From positions 9,461,228 through 9,525,227 of the forward strand of contig OY744461.1 of assembly GCA_963556145.1 (NCBI GenBank): a DNA stretch of 64,000 nucleotides, given 5' to 3'. Positions 28,740-42,742 of the stretch are shown one piece after another. The position numbers and the translations under genes were made by a program. Numbering within the stretch: the stretch's first letter is position 1; the number at the start of each line of letters is the position of its first letter. This DNA is from Hygrocybe punicea (Eukaryota; Basidiomycota; Agaricomycetes; Agaricales; Hygrophoraceae). The notes under the pieces are model-generated. The model saw only the letters and a list, made by a program, of their open reading frames with translations. It did no database searches and was not told the DNA's origin.

Positions 28740-29989
28740 GTAGCTGCAGGTACGGGTATGGGTACAGTGCCAATGCCCACAGGTTACCTGTGCCAATCAC
28801 TAGTCATTTGTTGCTTTGTGGGTTTGATTTTGTTCATGTCCCTACTCATGGGTCATAAATGATCCTCTGCTTCTCCTCTCATCTGCTGTTCCATCTTCTG
28901 AACCAAACAAACTTGTCATTCACTCATCATCTTGTAAACCAAATAAACCATTTTCTGACATCCATGGCCATGGTGTTGAGCCTGAATACCTTATTGCATT
29001 CAGGGAAAAACACTTTGACCATATCACAAAAACTCCCAGTACATCTTCCATGAACAGGTCCTGGTATGTCCATGACATACTGATTCTGAAGGTTTTTGCC
29101 ATCAAAGTAGGCTACTTCGACATCTTTTAGCAAGGGCACTGACTTTATATCCATTGTGGCACAGGATTAGTGGATATAAAACACATGCTAATTCAAAAGC
29201 ACTCACTTTTGAGACCCAATGCAGATACAGCAGTTTCATTTGTATCCTCAATCCAGTGGGACTACTTTTCAGTTGGCACAGCTTGAATTGTGGGAGGACA
29301 AACACAAGGTTCCCTTTCAGGTACAAGGTGAATCAGATTGAGGCATGGTGCCTTGGGCTCACTTTGGGTTGACTTAGATAACTGTAGCAAAATACCAGTG
29401 TCCATTGAAACAGAAATTGTTGCCGTAGTGGTTGATGCTGTGTATCTGGAAAGACATTCAGTTAGCATTCAGTTATTACTTGGTTAAAATGGAAGGCACA
29501 GTGTCATGACTGCACCATATACCTGGTGGAAACCCCACTTTTTCTCATTAGAGTGTAACCCCCCCTGTAGGTCCTATTCTTGACTCCATGATGAAGACAA
29601 ATTCCCAGAGTGTTTGGTTGACTGAATACTGTGGTCTTCATCCAAATCATAGAATTGCACTGTGCAAGTCAGGCTTGCTCTCCAGGCACAGACATCATAA
29701 TAATTTTACCAGGTATCACATACTGTTCAAGTTCTGATGTTGCAATGAAATTGGGTAGAGCAGAGGCACATCAGTGATCTTCACCCTTCAATGACTCTAA
29801 ATGTAAGAAGTCCACATCAGGGACATCTAAAAGGAAGGGGAGGAAGGGGGGTCTGTGGCGTGGGTATTCGGTTATGGTCGCGTTTTGCTCGCGTGTGGGC
29901 ACGTTTCGTCGCTTATACTCGCATGGTCTCGCTTGCTTAGCCACGCGAGGCCTCTGTCCCCTAGCGAGGCGAAGCCGAGCCGTTTTGGC
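28740..29989. other. no recognised gene; possible decayed minus-strand coding remnants
   Basis: Short minus-strand frames between 28920 and 29470 change frame repeatedly and match no family I know. They could be remnants of a lost gene. No splice model joins them convincingly. Confidence 0.3.
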
Positions 29990-31790
29990 TGCAACGCGAA
30001 GCGGAGCCCAACACCTCCCCAATACCAGATCGCCATCCCCAGACCCCGAACTGCAAATCCCCACCACAGGCGACGAGAGGGGACCCATTGGGGTCCATTG
30101 AGCCCAACATGGTGAGTTCCCGCAGCCCTGTTTGCCCACGCTGACCCCGCCTTTCCTCATGCCCCCAACCCAGAACTCTACCCTGGGACCTCAGATCGCC
30201 ATTCCCCGCCGTACAGACACAGGAGGGACCCATTGGGGTCTGTGGAGCGCAAAATGGCGAGTTCCCGCGGCCCCATTTGCCTGCAATGACCCCACCTGTC
30301 CCCATACCCCCCCTTCCCAGAACTCTACCCCGGGACCTTGGATCGCCATTCCCCGCCGTACAGACACAGGAGGGTCCCAATGGGGTCTGTGGAGCGCAAA
30401 ATCGTCCGTCCATTCGACCCCGTTGCCCCACGCTGACCCCACCTTTCCCCATACCCCCCCTGCCAGAACTCTACCCCCGGACCTCGGAATGCCAAACCCC
30501 GCGGTACACACGCAGAAGGAACATATTGGGGGTGATGGAGCATAAAATGGTGAGTTCGCGCGGCCCCGTTTGCCCACGCTGACCCCACCTTTCCCCATAC
30601 CCCCCATACCAGATCTCTACCCCGGGAGCTCGGATGGCCAAACCCCGCCGTACACACTTAGAAAGGACCCATTTGGGTCGATTGAGAACAAAACCGTGCG
30701 TTTCTGCAGCCCCGTTGGCCCACACTGACCCCCTCTTTCCCCATACCCCCCATACCAGATCTCTACCCCCTGACTTCGGACGGCCAAACCCCGCCCCACA
30801 CATGCAGAAGGGATCCATTGGGGGTGATTGAGCGCAAAATGGTGCGTTCATTCGTCCCCGTTGGCCCACACTGACCCCCTCTTGCCCCATACCCCCCCTA
30901 CCAGATCTCTACCCCCGGGCCTCGGACGGCCAATCCCCGCCATACACAGTTGGATGGGACCCAATGGGGTCGGACGAGCATGAAACCGCGCATTCGTTCG
31001 ACCCCGTTTACCCACGCTGGCCCCATCTCCCATCATCCCCCCCCTCCCAGATCTCTACCCTGGGCACTCGGAACACCAAACCCCTCCACAAACACACGGA
31101 TAGGACCCTATGGGGTCGGATGAGCGCAAAACCGCACCTTCGTTCAACCCCGTTGGACCACGCTGGCCCCACCTCTCCCCATACCCCCCCTGCCAGAACT
31201 CTACCCCCGGACTTCGGACGGCCAATCCCCGCCCCACACATTTAGGAAGGACCAATTGGGGTCGATTGAGCGCAAAATTGTGCGTTCGTTCGTCCCCGTT
31301 GACCCGCGCTGACCCCCTCTTTCCCCATACCCCCCCTACCAGATCTCTATCCCCGGACCTCGGACGACCAAACCTCACCGTACACAGACGGATAGGACCC
31401 CGTTGACCCACGCTGGCCCCATCTCCCATCATCCCCCCCCCTCCCAGATCTCTACCCCGGGCACTCGGAACACCAAACCCCTCCACAAACACACGGATAG
31501 GACCCTATGGGGTCGGATGAGCGCAAAACCGCGCCTTCGTTCCACCCCGTTGACCCGCGCTAACCCCATCTCTCCTCATACCCCCCCCCTTCCCAGATCT
31601 CTACCCTGGGACCTCGGATCACCAAACCCCGCCACACACAGTCAGGTAGGACCCAATGGGGTCGGATGAGCACAAAATCGCGCATCTGTTCAGCCCCATT
31701 GCCCCGCGCTGACCCCACCTCTCCTCATGCCCCCCCCCCTACCAGAGTTCTACCCCCAGGCTTCAGATTGCCATCCCCCCCTCCAAGTAG
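29990..31790. repeat. 145-bp minisatellite, about 12 units, G-quadruplex-prone on minus
   Basis: The phrase CTCTACCCC returns every 145-146 bp (30176, 30322, 30467, 30612, 30758 and on), with one shorter spacing near 31343-31452. Each unit has CCCCATACCCCCCC next to GACCCCACCTTT. On minus this gives four G-runs with short loops. Unit length is not a multiple of three, so the overlapping ORFs on both strands are not genes. Confidence 0.9.
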
Positions 31791-32944
31791 TTACTATTCT
31801 GTATGCTCTGCTCTGTTTCCTTCCACTGGCTGACCCACCTCCACCGCACTGTACAATAGAATTAAATTACCAACAAACTTCTTGGTTGGCTGACCCTGAG
31901 TTGGCTGACCCTGATATAGAAAAGCTTTTTAATTGTAAATTCACATTTAGCCACATTTAACCACAAAAGATGAGTGTAAATTGTGCAGCTGCTACAAAAT
32001 GTGTTATGAGCAGCCACGTGCTACAGGTGTTTGTGAGCGAAGCAAACAAACATCAGTGGCACAAAAGACATCTAACTTCACTATCAGTAGCCACTGCAGC
32101 AGGTGTGCTATAGGTGGACGTTTCCTTCATGCACATACATCAGTGATGCAACAACTCTAAATTTGAGATAGCTATTCTAATAAAGACTGACAAAGAAAAC
32201 CCAGAAAATACATTGGAGATAAAATAAAATAAAATAAAAATCATCGACACTGTAGCACAGAAATTTAAAATAAAATAAAATAAAATAAAATAAAATAAAA
32301 TGAAGTCACACTGTAGGAAACAAAGTTACAATAAAACAAGAGAAAAGGTGAAAGAAGATCACATGAGTAAAAGTAAAATAAATTCAAATAAATTCACATA
32401 AATTCAAATAAATTCCAAAGAATTCCAATAAATTCCAATAAATTCCAATGAATTCCAAAAAAATCCAATAACTTCAAATAAATTGACATAAATTGACATA
32501 AATTCAAATAAATTCAAATGTATGAAATAAATTTACAATAAAATAACATATAATAAAATAAAATAACATAGAATAAAACAGAACAGAATAAAATAAAATA
32601 AAACAAAATAACTAATACCGCAGCAACGCTCGGGTACCATCTAGTATTCATAAACAATGAAGCCTGGCACTCAGCCAGTCATGAGCAGCCAAAGTGACAT
32701 TTTTTCAACCAATTCCAAGCCATTGAACCAAACACTCATAAAGGATTCATTAGTGGTATGGAGGTCATGCATAGAGATTCCAGATTGGGAGGCCAATCAT
32801 CACTGTCTATTCTGTGAGCTATGGACACTCAGGCTAATTTCTCCTTTATGCCTCTTTGAACCTGCATCATTTTGTCCACAGCATCTTTCCATGATAGTTT
32901 GTCTGAAATATCTAGCAAGTCATTGTGCTCAGAGTACTATGGAT
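31791..32944. repeat. AT-rich stretch with AAAAT and AATTCCAATA repeats
   Basis: AAAATAAAATAAAAT runs occur at 32220-32300 and 32540-32610, and AAATTCCAATAA or AAATTCAAATAA steps at 32380-32520. No gene is supported. The 110-residue frame at 32657-32989 runs into the satellite and has no recognised feature. Confidence 0.7.
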
Positions 32945-35723
32945 AGCAAGTTTGATCTGTGCATTGAGCAAACATGGTCCATGCATTGAGCACACTTGCT
33001 CTGCACATCGAGCTCACTCGGTCTGCGAATCAAGCTCACTTGATCTGTGCATTTAGCAAATATGGTCCGCACATTGAGCTCACTCGGTCTGCGCATCAAG
33101 CTCACTTGATCTGTGCATTGAGCAAACATGATCCATGCATCGAGCACACTTGGTCCGCACATCGAGCTCACTCGGTCCGCGCATCAAGCTCACTTGATCT
33201 GTGCATTTAGCAAACATGGTGCGCACATTGAGCTCACTTGGTCTGCGAATCAAGCTCACTTGATCTGTGCATTGAGCAAACAAGGTCCATGCATCGAGCA
33301 CACTTGCTCCGCACATCGAGCTCACTCGGTCTGCGAATCAAGCTCACTTGATCTGTGCATTGAGCAAACATGGTCCATGCATCGAGCACACTCGCTCCGC
33401 ACATCGAGCTCACCCGGTCTGCGCATCAAGCTCACTTGATCTGTGCATTTAGCAAACATGGTCCGCACATCGAGCTCACCCGGTCTGCGCATCAAGCTCA
33501 CTTGATCTGTGCATTGAGCAAACATGGTCCATGCATCAAGCACACTTGCTCCGCACATCGAGCTCACTCGGTCTGCGAATCAAGCTCACTTGATCTGTGC
33601 ATTTAGCAAATATGGGCCGCACATCAAGCTCACTTGGTCTGTGAATCAAGCTCACTTGATCTGTGCATTGAGCAAACATGGTCCGCACATTGAGCTCACT
33701 TGGTCTGCGAATCAAGCTCACTTGATCTGTGCATTTAGCAAACATGGTCCGCACATCAAGCTCACTTGGTCTGCGAATCAAGCTCACTTGATCTGTGCAT
33801 TGAGCAAACATGGTCCGCACATCGAGCTCACTCGGTCTGCGAATCAATCTCAGTTGATCTGTGCATTGAGCAAACATGGTCCATGCATCGAGCACACTCG
33901 CTCCGCACATCGAGCACACTCGGTCTGCGCATCAAGCTCACTTGATTCGTGCATTTAGCAAACATGGTCCGCACATCGAGCACACTCGGTCTGCGCATCA
34001 AGCTCACTTGATCTGTGCATTTAGCAAACATGGTCCGCACATCGAGCTCACTCGGTCTGCGAATCAATCTCAGTTGATCTGTGCATTGAGCAAACATGGT
34101 CCATGCATCGAGCACACTTGGTCCGCACATCGAGCTCACTCGGTCTGCGCATCAAGCTCACTTGATCTGTGCATTTAGCAAACATGGTCCGCACATCGAG
34201 CTCACCCGGTCTGCGCATCAAGCTCACTTGATCTGTGCATTTAGCAAATATGGGCCGCACATCAAGCTCACTTGGTCTGTGAATCAAGCTCACTTGATCT
34301 GTGCATTGAGCAAACATGGTCCGCATATTGAGCTCACTTGGTCTGCGAATCAAGCTCACTTGATCTGTGCATTGAGCAAACAAGGTCCATGCATCGAGCA
34401 CACTTGGTCCGCACATCGAGCTCACTCGGTCCGCGCATCAAGCTCACTTGATCTGTGCATTTAGCAAACATGGTGCGCACATTGAGCTCACTTGGTCTGC
34501 GAATCAAGCTCACTTGATCTGTGCATTGAGCAAACATGGTCCATGCATCGAGCACACTTGCTCCGCACATCGAGCTCACTCGGTCTGTGAATCAAGCTCA
34601 CTTGATCTGTGCATTGAGCAAACATGGTCCATGCATCGAGCACACTTGGTCCGCACATCGAGCTCACTCGGTCCGCGCATCAAGCTCACTTGATCTGTGC
34701 ATTTAGCAAACATGGTGCGCACATTGAGCTCACTCGGTCTGCGAATCAAGCTCACTTGATCTGTGCATCGAGCAACCAAGGTCCATGCATCGAGCACACT
34801 TGGTCCGCACATCAAGCTCACTCGGTCTGCGCATCAAGCTCACTTGATCTGTGCATTGAGCAAACAAGGTCCATGCATCGAGCACACTTGCTCCGCATAT
34901 CGAGCTCACTCGGTCTGCGAATCAAGCTCACTTGATCTGTGCATTGAGCAAACATGGTCCATGCATCGAGCACACTTGGTCCGCACATCAAGCTCACTCG
35001 GTCTGCGCATCAAGCTCACTTGATCTGTGCATTGAGCAAACAAGGTCCATGCATCGAGCACACTCGCTCCGCACATCGAGCTCACTCGGTCTGCGCATCA
35101 AGCTCACTTGATCTGTGCATTGAGCAAACATGGTCCATGCATTGAGCACACTTGGTCCGCACATCGAGCTCACTCGGTCCGCGCATCAAGCTCACTTGAT
35201 CTGTGCATTTAGCAAACATGGTGCGCACATTGAGCTCACTTGGTCTGCGAATCAAGTTCACTTGATCTGTGCATTGAGCAAACAAGGTCCATGCATCGAG
35301 CACACTTGCTCCGCACATCGAGCTCACTCGGTCTGCGAATCAAGCTCACTTGATCTGTGCATTGAGCAAACATGGTCCATGCATCGAGCACACTTGGTCC
35401 GCACATCGAGCTCACTCGGTCTGCGCATCAAGCTCACTTGATCTGTGCATTGAGCAAACATGGTCCATGCATCGAGCACACTTGCTCCGCACATCGAGCT
35501 CACCCGGTCTGCGCATCAAGCTCACTTGATCTGTGCATTGAGCAAACATGGTCCATGCATCGAGCACACTTGCTCCGCACATCGAGCTCACCCGGTCTGC
35601 GCATCAAGCTCACTTGATCTGTGCATTGAGCAAACATGGTCCATGCATCGAGCACACTTGCTCCGCATATCGAGCTCACTCGGTCTGCGAATCAAGCTCA
35701 CTTGATGTGTGCATTGAGCAAAC

Positions 35724-38150
35724 ATGGTCCATGCATCGAGCACACTTGGTCCGCACATCAAGCTCACTCGGTCTGCGCATCAAGCTCACTTGATCTGTGC
35801 ATTGAGCAAACAAGGTCCATGCATCGAGCACACTCGCTCCGCACATCGAGCTCACTCGGTCTGCGCATCAAGCTCACTTGATCTGTGCATTGAGCAAACA
35901 TGGTCCATGCATCGAGCACACTTGGTCCGCACATCGAGCTCACTCGGTCCGCGCATCAAGCTCACTTGATCTGTGCATTTAGCAAACATGGTGCGCACAT
36001 TGAGCTCACTTGGTCTGCGAATCAAGCTCACTTGATCTGTGCATTGAGCAAACAAGGTCCATGCATCGAGCACACTCGCTCCGCACATCGAGCTCACTCG
36101 GTCTGCGAATCAAGCTCACTTGATCTGTGCATTGAGCAAACATGGTCCATGCATCGAGCACACTTGGTCCGCACATCGAGCTCACTCGGTCTGCGCATCA
36201 AGCTCACTTGATCTGTGCATTTAGCAAACATGGTCCATGCATCGAGCACACTTGCTCCGCACATCGAGCTCACTCGGTCTGTGAATCAAGCTCACTTGAT
36301 CTGTGCATTGAGCAAACAAGGTCCATGCATCGAGCACACTTGCTCCGCACATCGAGCTCACTCGGTCTGCGCATCAAGCTCACTTGATCTGTGCATTTAG
36401 CAAACATGGTCCATGCATCGAGCACACTTGGTCCGCACATCGAGCTCACTCGGTCCGCGCATCAAGCTCACTTGATCTGTGCATTTAGCAAACATGGTGC
36501 GCACATTGAGCTCACTCGGTCTGCGAATCAAGCTCACTTGATCTGTGCATCGAGCAACCAAGGTCCATGCATCGAGCACACTTGGTCCGCACATCAAGCT
36601 CACTCGGTCTGCGCATCAAGCTCACTTGATCTGTGCATTGAGCAAACAAGGTCCATGCATCGAGCACACTTGCTCCGCATATCGAGCTCACTCGGTCTGC
36701 GAATCAAGCTCACTTGATCTGTGCATTGAGCAAACATGGTCCATGCATCGAGCACACTTGGTCCGCACATCAAGCTCACTCGGTCTGCGCATCAAGCTCA
36801 CTTGATCTGTGCATTGAGCAAACAAGGTCCATGCATCGAGCACACTCGCTCCGCACATCGAGCTCACTCGGTCTGCGCATCAAGCTCACTTGATCTGTGC
36901 ATTGAGCAAACATGGTCCATGCATCGAGCACACTTGGTCCGCACATCGAGCTCACTCGGTCCGCGCATCAAGCTCACTTGATCTGTGCATTTAGCAAACA
37001 TGGTGCGCACATTGAGCTCACTTGGTCTGCGAATCAAGCTCACTTGATCTGTGCATTGAGCAAACAAGGTCCATGCATCGAGCACACTCGCTCCGCACAT
37101 CGAGCTCACTCGGTCTGCGAATCAAGCTCACTTGATCTGTGCATTGAGCAAACATGGTCCATGCATCGAGCACACTTGGTCCGCACATCGAGCTCACTCG
37201 GTCTGCGCATCAAGCTCACTTGATCTGTGCATTTAGCAAACATGGTCCATGCATCGAGCACACTTGCTCCGCACATCGAGCTCACTCGGTCTGTGAATCA
37301 AGCTCACTTGATCTGTGCATTGAGCAAACAAGGTCCATGCATCGAGCACACTTGCTCCGCACATCGAGCTCACTCGGTCTGCGCATCAAGCTCACTTGAT
37401 CTGTGCATTTAGCAAACATGGTCCATGCATCGAGCACACTTGGTCCGCACATCGAGCTCACTCGGTCCGCGCATCAAGCTCACTTGATCTGTGCATTTAG
37501 CAAACATGGTGCGCACATTGAGCTCACTCGGTCTGCGAATCAAGCTCACTTGATCTGTGCATCGAGCAACCAAGGTCCATGCATCGAGCACACTTGGTCC
37601 GCACATCAAGCTCACTCGGTCTGCGCATCAAGCTCACTTGATCTGTGCATTGAGCAAACAAGGTCCATGCATCGAGCACACTTGCTCCGCATATCGAGCT
37701 CACTCGGTCTGCGAATCAAGCTCACTTGATCTGTGCATTGAGCAAACATGGTCCATGCATCGAGCACACTTGGTCCGCACATCAAGCTCACTTGGTCTGC
37801 GAATCAAGCTCACTTGATCTGTGCATTGAGCAAACAAGGTCCATGCATCGAGCACACTCGCTCCGCACATCGAGCTCACTCGGTCTGCGCATCAAGCTCA
37901 CTTGATCTGTGCATTGAGCAAACATGGTCCATGCATCGAGCACACTTGGTCCGCACATCGAGCTCACTCGGTCCGCGCATCAAGCTCACTTGATCTGTGC
38001 ATTTAGCAAACATGGTGCGCACATTGAGCTCACTTGGTCTGCGAATCAAGCTCACTTGATCTGTGCATTGAGCAAACAAGGTCCATGCATCGAGCACACT
38101 CGCTCCGCACATCGAGCTCACTCGGTCTGCGAATCAAGCTCACTTGATCT
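35724..38150. repeat. 1012-bp higher-order repeat inside the satellite
   Basis: The order of monomer variants, including the marker GCATCGAGCAACCAAGG, repeats with an offset of 1012 bp (46 monomers). Positions 35852, 36864 and 37876 correspond, as do 36545 and 37557. Differences are few, so this block duplicated recently. Confidence 0.85.
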
Positions 38151-40360
38151 GTGCATTTAGCAAACATGGTCCATGCATCGAGCACACTTGGTCCGCACAT
38201 CGAGCTCACTCGGTCTGCGCATCAAGCTCACTTGATCTGTGCATTGAGCAAACATGGTCCATGCATCGAGCACACTTGCTCCGCACATCGAGCTCACCCG
38301 GTCTGCGCATCAAGCTCACTTGATCTGTGCATTGAGCAAACATGGTCCATGCATCGAGCACACTTGCTCCGCACATCGAGCTCACCCGGTCTGCGCATCA
38401 AGCTCACTTGATCTGTGCATTGAGCAAACATGGTCCATGCATCGAGCACACTTGCTCCGCACATCGAGCTCACTCGGTCTGCGCATCAAGCTCACTTGAT
38501 CTGTGCATTTAGCAAACATGGTGCGCACATTGAGCTCACTTGGTCTGCGAATCAAGCTCACTTGATCTGTGCATTGAGCAAACAAGGTCCATGCATCGAG
38601 CACACTTGCTCCGCACATCGAGCTCACTCGGTCTGCGAATCAAGCTCACTTGATCTGTGCATTTAGCAAACATGGTCCATGCATCGAGCACACTTGCTCC
38701 GCACATCGAGCTCACCCGGTCTGCGCATCAAGCTCACTTGATCTGTGCATTGAGCAAACAAGGTCCATGCATCGAGCACACTTGCTCCGCACATCGAGCT
38801 CACCCGGTCTGCGCATCAAGCTCACTTGATCTGTGCATTGAGCAAACATGGTCCATGCATCGAGCACACTTGCTCCGCACATCGAGCTCACTCGGTCCGC
38901 GCATCAAGCTCACTTGATCTGTGCATTTAGCAAACATGGTGCGCACATTGAGCTCACTTGGTCTGCGAATCAAGCTCACTTGATCTGTGCATTGAGCAAA
39001 CAAGGTCCATGCATCGAGCACACTCGCTCCGCACATCGAGCTCACTCGGTCTGCGCATCAAGCTCACTTGATCTGTGCATTTAGCAAACATGGTCCATGC
39101 ATCGAGCACACTTGGTCCGCACATCGAGCTCACTCGGTCTGCGCATCAAGCTCACTTGATCTGCGCATTGAGCAAACATGGTCCATGCATCGAGCACACT
39201 TGCTCCGCACATCGAGCTCACCCGGTCTGCGCATCAAGCTCACTTGATCTGTGCATTTAGCAAACATGGTCCATGCATCGAGCACACTTGCTCCGCACAT
39301 CGAGCTCACCCGGTCTGCGCATCAAGCTCACTTGATCTGTGCATTGAGCAAACATGGTCCATGCATCGAGCACACTTGCTCCGCATATCGAGCTCACTCG
39401 GTCTGCGAATCAAGCTCACTTGATCTGTGCATTGAGCAAACATGGTCCATGCATCGAGCACACTTGGTCCGCACATCAAGCTCACTCGGTCTGCGCATCA
39501 AGCTCACTTGATCTGTGCATTGAGCAAACAAGGTCCATGCATCGAGCACACTCGCTCCGCACATCGAGCTCACTCGGTCTGCGCATCAAGCTCACTTGAT
39601 CTGTGCATTGAGCAAACATGGTCCATGCATCGAGCACACTTGGTCCGCACATCGAGCTCACTCGGTCCGCGCATCAAGCTCACTTGATCTGTGCATTTAG
39701 CAAACATGGTGCGCACATTGAGCTCACTTGGTCTGCGAATCAAGCTCACTTGATCTGTGCATTGAGCAAACAAGGTCCATGCATCGAGCACACTTGCTCC
39801 GCACATCGAGCTCACTCGGTCTGCGAATCAAGCTCACTTGATCTGTGCATTGAGCAAACATGGTCCATGCATCGAGCACACTTGGTCCGCACATCGAGCT
39901 CACTCGGTCCGCGCATCAAGCTCACTTGATCTGTGCATTTAGCAAACATGGTGCGCACATTGAGCTCACTTGGTCTGCGAATCAAGCTCACTTGATCTGT
40001 GCATTGAGCAAACAAGGTCCATGCATCGAGCACACTTGCTCCGCACATCGAGCTCACCCGGTCTGCGCATCAAGCTCACTTGATCTGTGCATTGAGCAAA
40101 CATGGTCCATGCATCGAGCACACTCGCTCCGCACATCGAGCTCACTCGGTCTGCGCATCAAGCTCATTTGATCTGTGCATTGAGCAAACATGGTCCATGC
40201 ATCGAGCACACTTCGTCTTCACATCGAGCTCACTTGATCCGTGCATTGAGCAAACATGGTCCATGCATCAAGCACACTGGGTCCGCACATCGAGATCACT
40301 CCGTCTGCGCATCGATACACTGATAGGCGTAATGCCCAACATCAATGATGGTAATATATA

Positions 40361-40636
40361 AGTCCGCGCATCGAGCAAGCTCTATCCGCGCAACCCTTTA
40401 AGCACACCCATTGGATACCTGCAGGTTTACCCATCATTTTAAGCCCCGGATCATTCAAAACGGTCCAGTATTGAGCTAGATATGCTCAATACATGAAACA
40501 ACATTGTTTTGAGCATATCTAGCTCATTACCTGACCATTTTGGATGATCCGGGGCTTAAAATCATGGGTAAACCTGCAGGTATCCAATGGGTGTGCTTAG
40601 GGGATTGTGCGGATCGACCTTGCTTGATGCGCGGAC
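40361..40636. repeat. foldback palindrome of element C
   Basis: Arms at about 40361-40497 and 40500-40636 are inverted copies of the same core as 27067-27344 but with more mismatches (for example TTTACCCATCATTTTAAGCC against an arm with AAAATCATGGGTAAA). Confidence 0.9.
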
Positions 40637-40659
40637 TTGGTCTCTGATCATAGGAAGAG

Positions 40660-42742
40660 ATGATAGACTGTATAGGTATGGATTGAGCATCGAAACCTTT
40701 CATGAGCATGCTTGGTCTATGCATATGTTGTCTCATCATGCAATCATGCACCAAGTCCACACACCAAGCATGCTCACTCCACACATAGATTCTTCATCAC
40801 CAATGTCATGTATGTATCTCATAGCTGCTTTGCAATCTCGCCATGCTCAACTGGAGGTAATTGATATATATTGAGCATGTTCAATGTACCAGCTACAATG
40901 AACATGGAAGAAGTTGAGCATGCTCAATGTGCCACTCTTGATCAATTTATAATCCCTTGTTTCCTTACTACAAACAATGCTGGATGGGTAATTCAATGCC
41001 TGGGAACACAATGAGGTCATCCAGGAACACATTGGTCGTGAGATGGTGATGCAAGATGCCAGTGTGGGTCCAGAAATGGTGGGGGTGGTTCTTTCAGGGT
41101 ATTGGAGGGTGTTGGGGGAAAGTAGGTGTTGAACACAGGTGGTTAATGTGCCCAGTTGTTGAAACAAATGGGGCCACGCGTGCGTGATGTGGGTGACGTG
41201 TTGCGGTCGTTGGGTCACCAAGAAGGGTGCGGCAGTCTCATTTGGGGTAACAGAGTACAACGGGTGGCTCTGGCATGTGGAATGTGGGTGCAGGGGTTGG
41301 ATGAGCATAGGTTGGGGTGGGGATCCACAGGAAATGGTGTCGTGGAATGCTGACGTGGCATGGCGCGTGTTGGGTGTTGGGTGTGTACAAAACGCCAGGA
41401 ATGGCTCTTTCAGGATGTTGACAGTGAATGAGTGGCCTCTAGGGCATCAGATGGGGTTCCAGGGCTCAAATGAATGCCCCTGGGGATGGGGTACACAGAA
41501 GAACGGGGGTCCAATGGGGAGGATGTGGCATATCCATGAGGTGACCAAAAAGGTCTGCGACTGTGGATTTGAGGTGGTGTAGGTGAGCCTGGAGCTCCGG
41601 TACATTGAACCTGTGTCCATGGGGTTGGATGAGCCTGCCTGGGGCTGGGAATAATGAAAGAAAACAAAGAAGAAACAACAAAAAATATGGGGGTCGAAAG
41701 TGTGATGTGGTAAAATGCCAGTGGATCATTGTGTGTAAAAATGGGCATCAATGGTGTTTCTAAAGTGATGTGGGATGAGGTGGCACTGTAAAATGTTGAA
41801 CGAAGCCTGTGGGGGGTCATCTTGGGTCTTTGAAGGGTGGACAATGGGACACGAACAAGATGATGCAGTCTGGGCTGCTTGTTCGAAACAGATCATCCCT
41901 GCGTCTTTGGAGCGACGTGGGGCGTTTGTGGGTTGAACAAGAGTGCTGGAGGGGTAACTCCAGTACGGTATGACTGAGAATAAGGGGAAAAATCTGTGGT
42001 TGCGCAGCAGCGGGTGGTGAAGCTGAAAAAGGTTGTCTCATGAAAAAAGAATTGTAAGGAGTGGGAAACCGAGAGAAAAGAGATGGGTGGGTTGAAAAAC
42101 ACTCTCATCACAATGTTGGAGAGGTCCCTTGGGACCTCTCAGGGCTCACACAGGACTCGAAGGGAAAGGTGGATCTGGATATGATGGATCGACTGTCTAC
42201 TACATCCGGAAGAGCTACTGACTAAGGGACTAGTCATGTGATCTGTCAGGCACAACCACTACAACAGGGACGAGGGTGAGGATGCAGAGGGGTGTGGACA
42301 CCAGGGGAACACCAGTATGTAATTTTGTTGGTCCCTCTCTTTTCCTCCTTTCCCCTCCCCATCCTCCCTCCTCCCTCCTCCTTTCCCTTGTCCCCCTGAT
42401 TGTTTCTTACCCCTTGTCCCCCTTCCTAACCTGCCTTCTCTCCCTGGCTATTTGCTGCCCATTCACCAACCCCATCTCCCATCCACATCCTCTTCCCATC
42501 TCCCCCTTCCCACCTGTAATTTCCCCTGCAATTTCCCCCTCTCCTGTCCTGTCCTCCCCCTACACCTCCCTGCCTCTCCCCTGATAAAGTAGAATAGCAT
42601 GTATTTAGGTAAAAGAATTATTTAATTTGCTATATCTATTTTAAGTAGTTACTCAATGTAAATTATTTAAAATTATGTAACATATGGATTGTGAATCATT
42701 AAACAGGCAGTCCTACTAGCCTGTAGATCGATATCTCACAAA
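40660..42742. other. no supported gene; dyads and low-complexity strands
   Basis: GAGCATGCTC-type dyads recur at 40700-40930. From 41000 to 42110 the plus strand is G-rich, and long minus-strand frames (847-1308 and 1410-1844 after 40000) exist without recognised domains or splice logic. From 42330 to 42580 the plus strand is almost pure pyrimidine with short TCCCC runs. Confidence 0.45.

Larger units (their letters stand above)
32945..40659. repeat. expanded 22-bp satellite within foldback element C
   Basis: About 335 monomers of 22 bp fill 32950-40320. Four monomer types alternate to make an 88-bp unit: GGTCCATGCATCGAGCACAC.., GGTCCGCACATCGAGCTCAC.., GGTCTGCGCATCAAGCTCAC.. and GATCTGTGCATTGAGCAAAC.. 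(each 22 bp). The right end (40320-40659) is the same unique block plus foldback as in element B. ORFs of 61-144 residues appear on both strands in all registers and are repeat by-products. Confidence 0.95.

Noticed and set aside
29771..31669. Gly-rich ORFs of 60-163 residues on the minus strand, resembling a repeat protein
   Set aside because: The 145-bp unit is not divisible by three, so the frame changes each unit. Equal ORFs appear on the plus strand.
32945..40320. Dozens of plus- and minus-strand ORFs of 61-144 residues with the same repeated phrases
   Set aside because: They follow the 22-bp satellite period, shift register between copies and occur on both strands. They are by-products of the repeat.
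32945..40320. CRISPR-like regular repeats
   Set aside because: Units are contiguous with no unique spacers, and the genome is eukaryotic.
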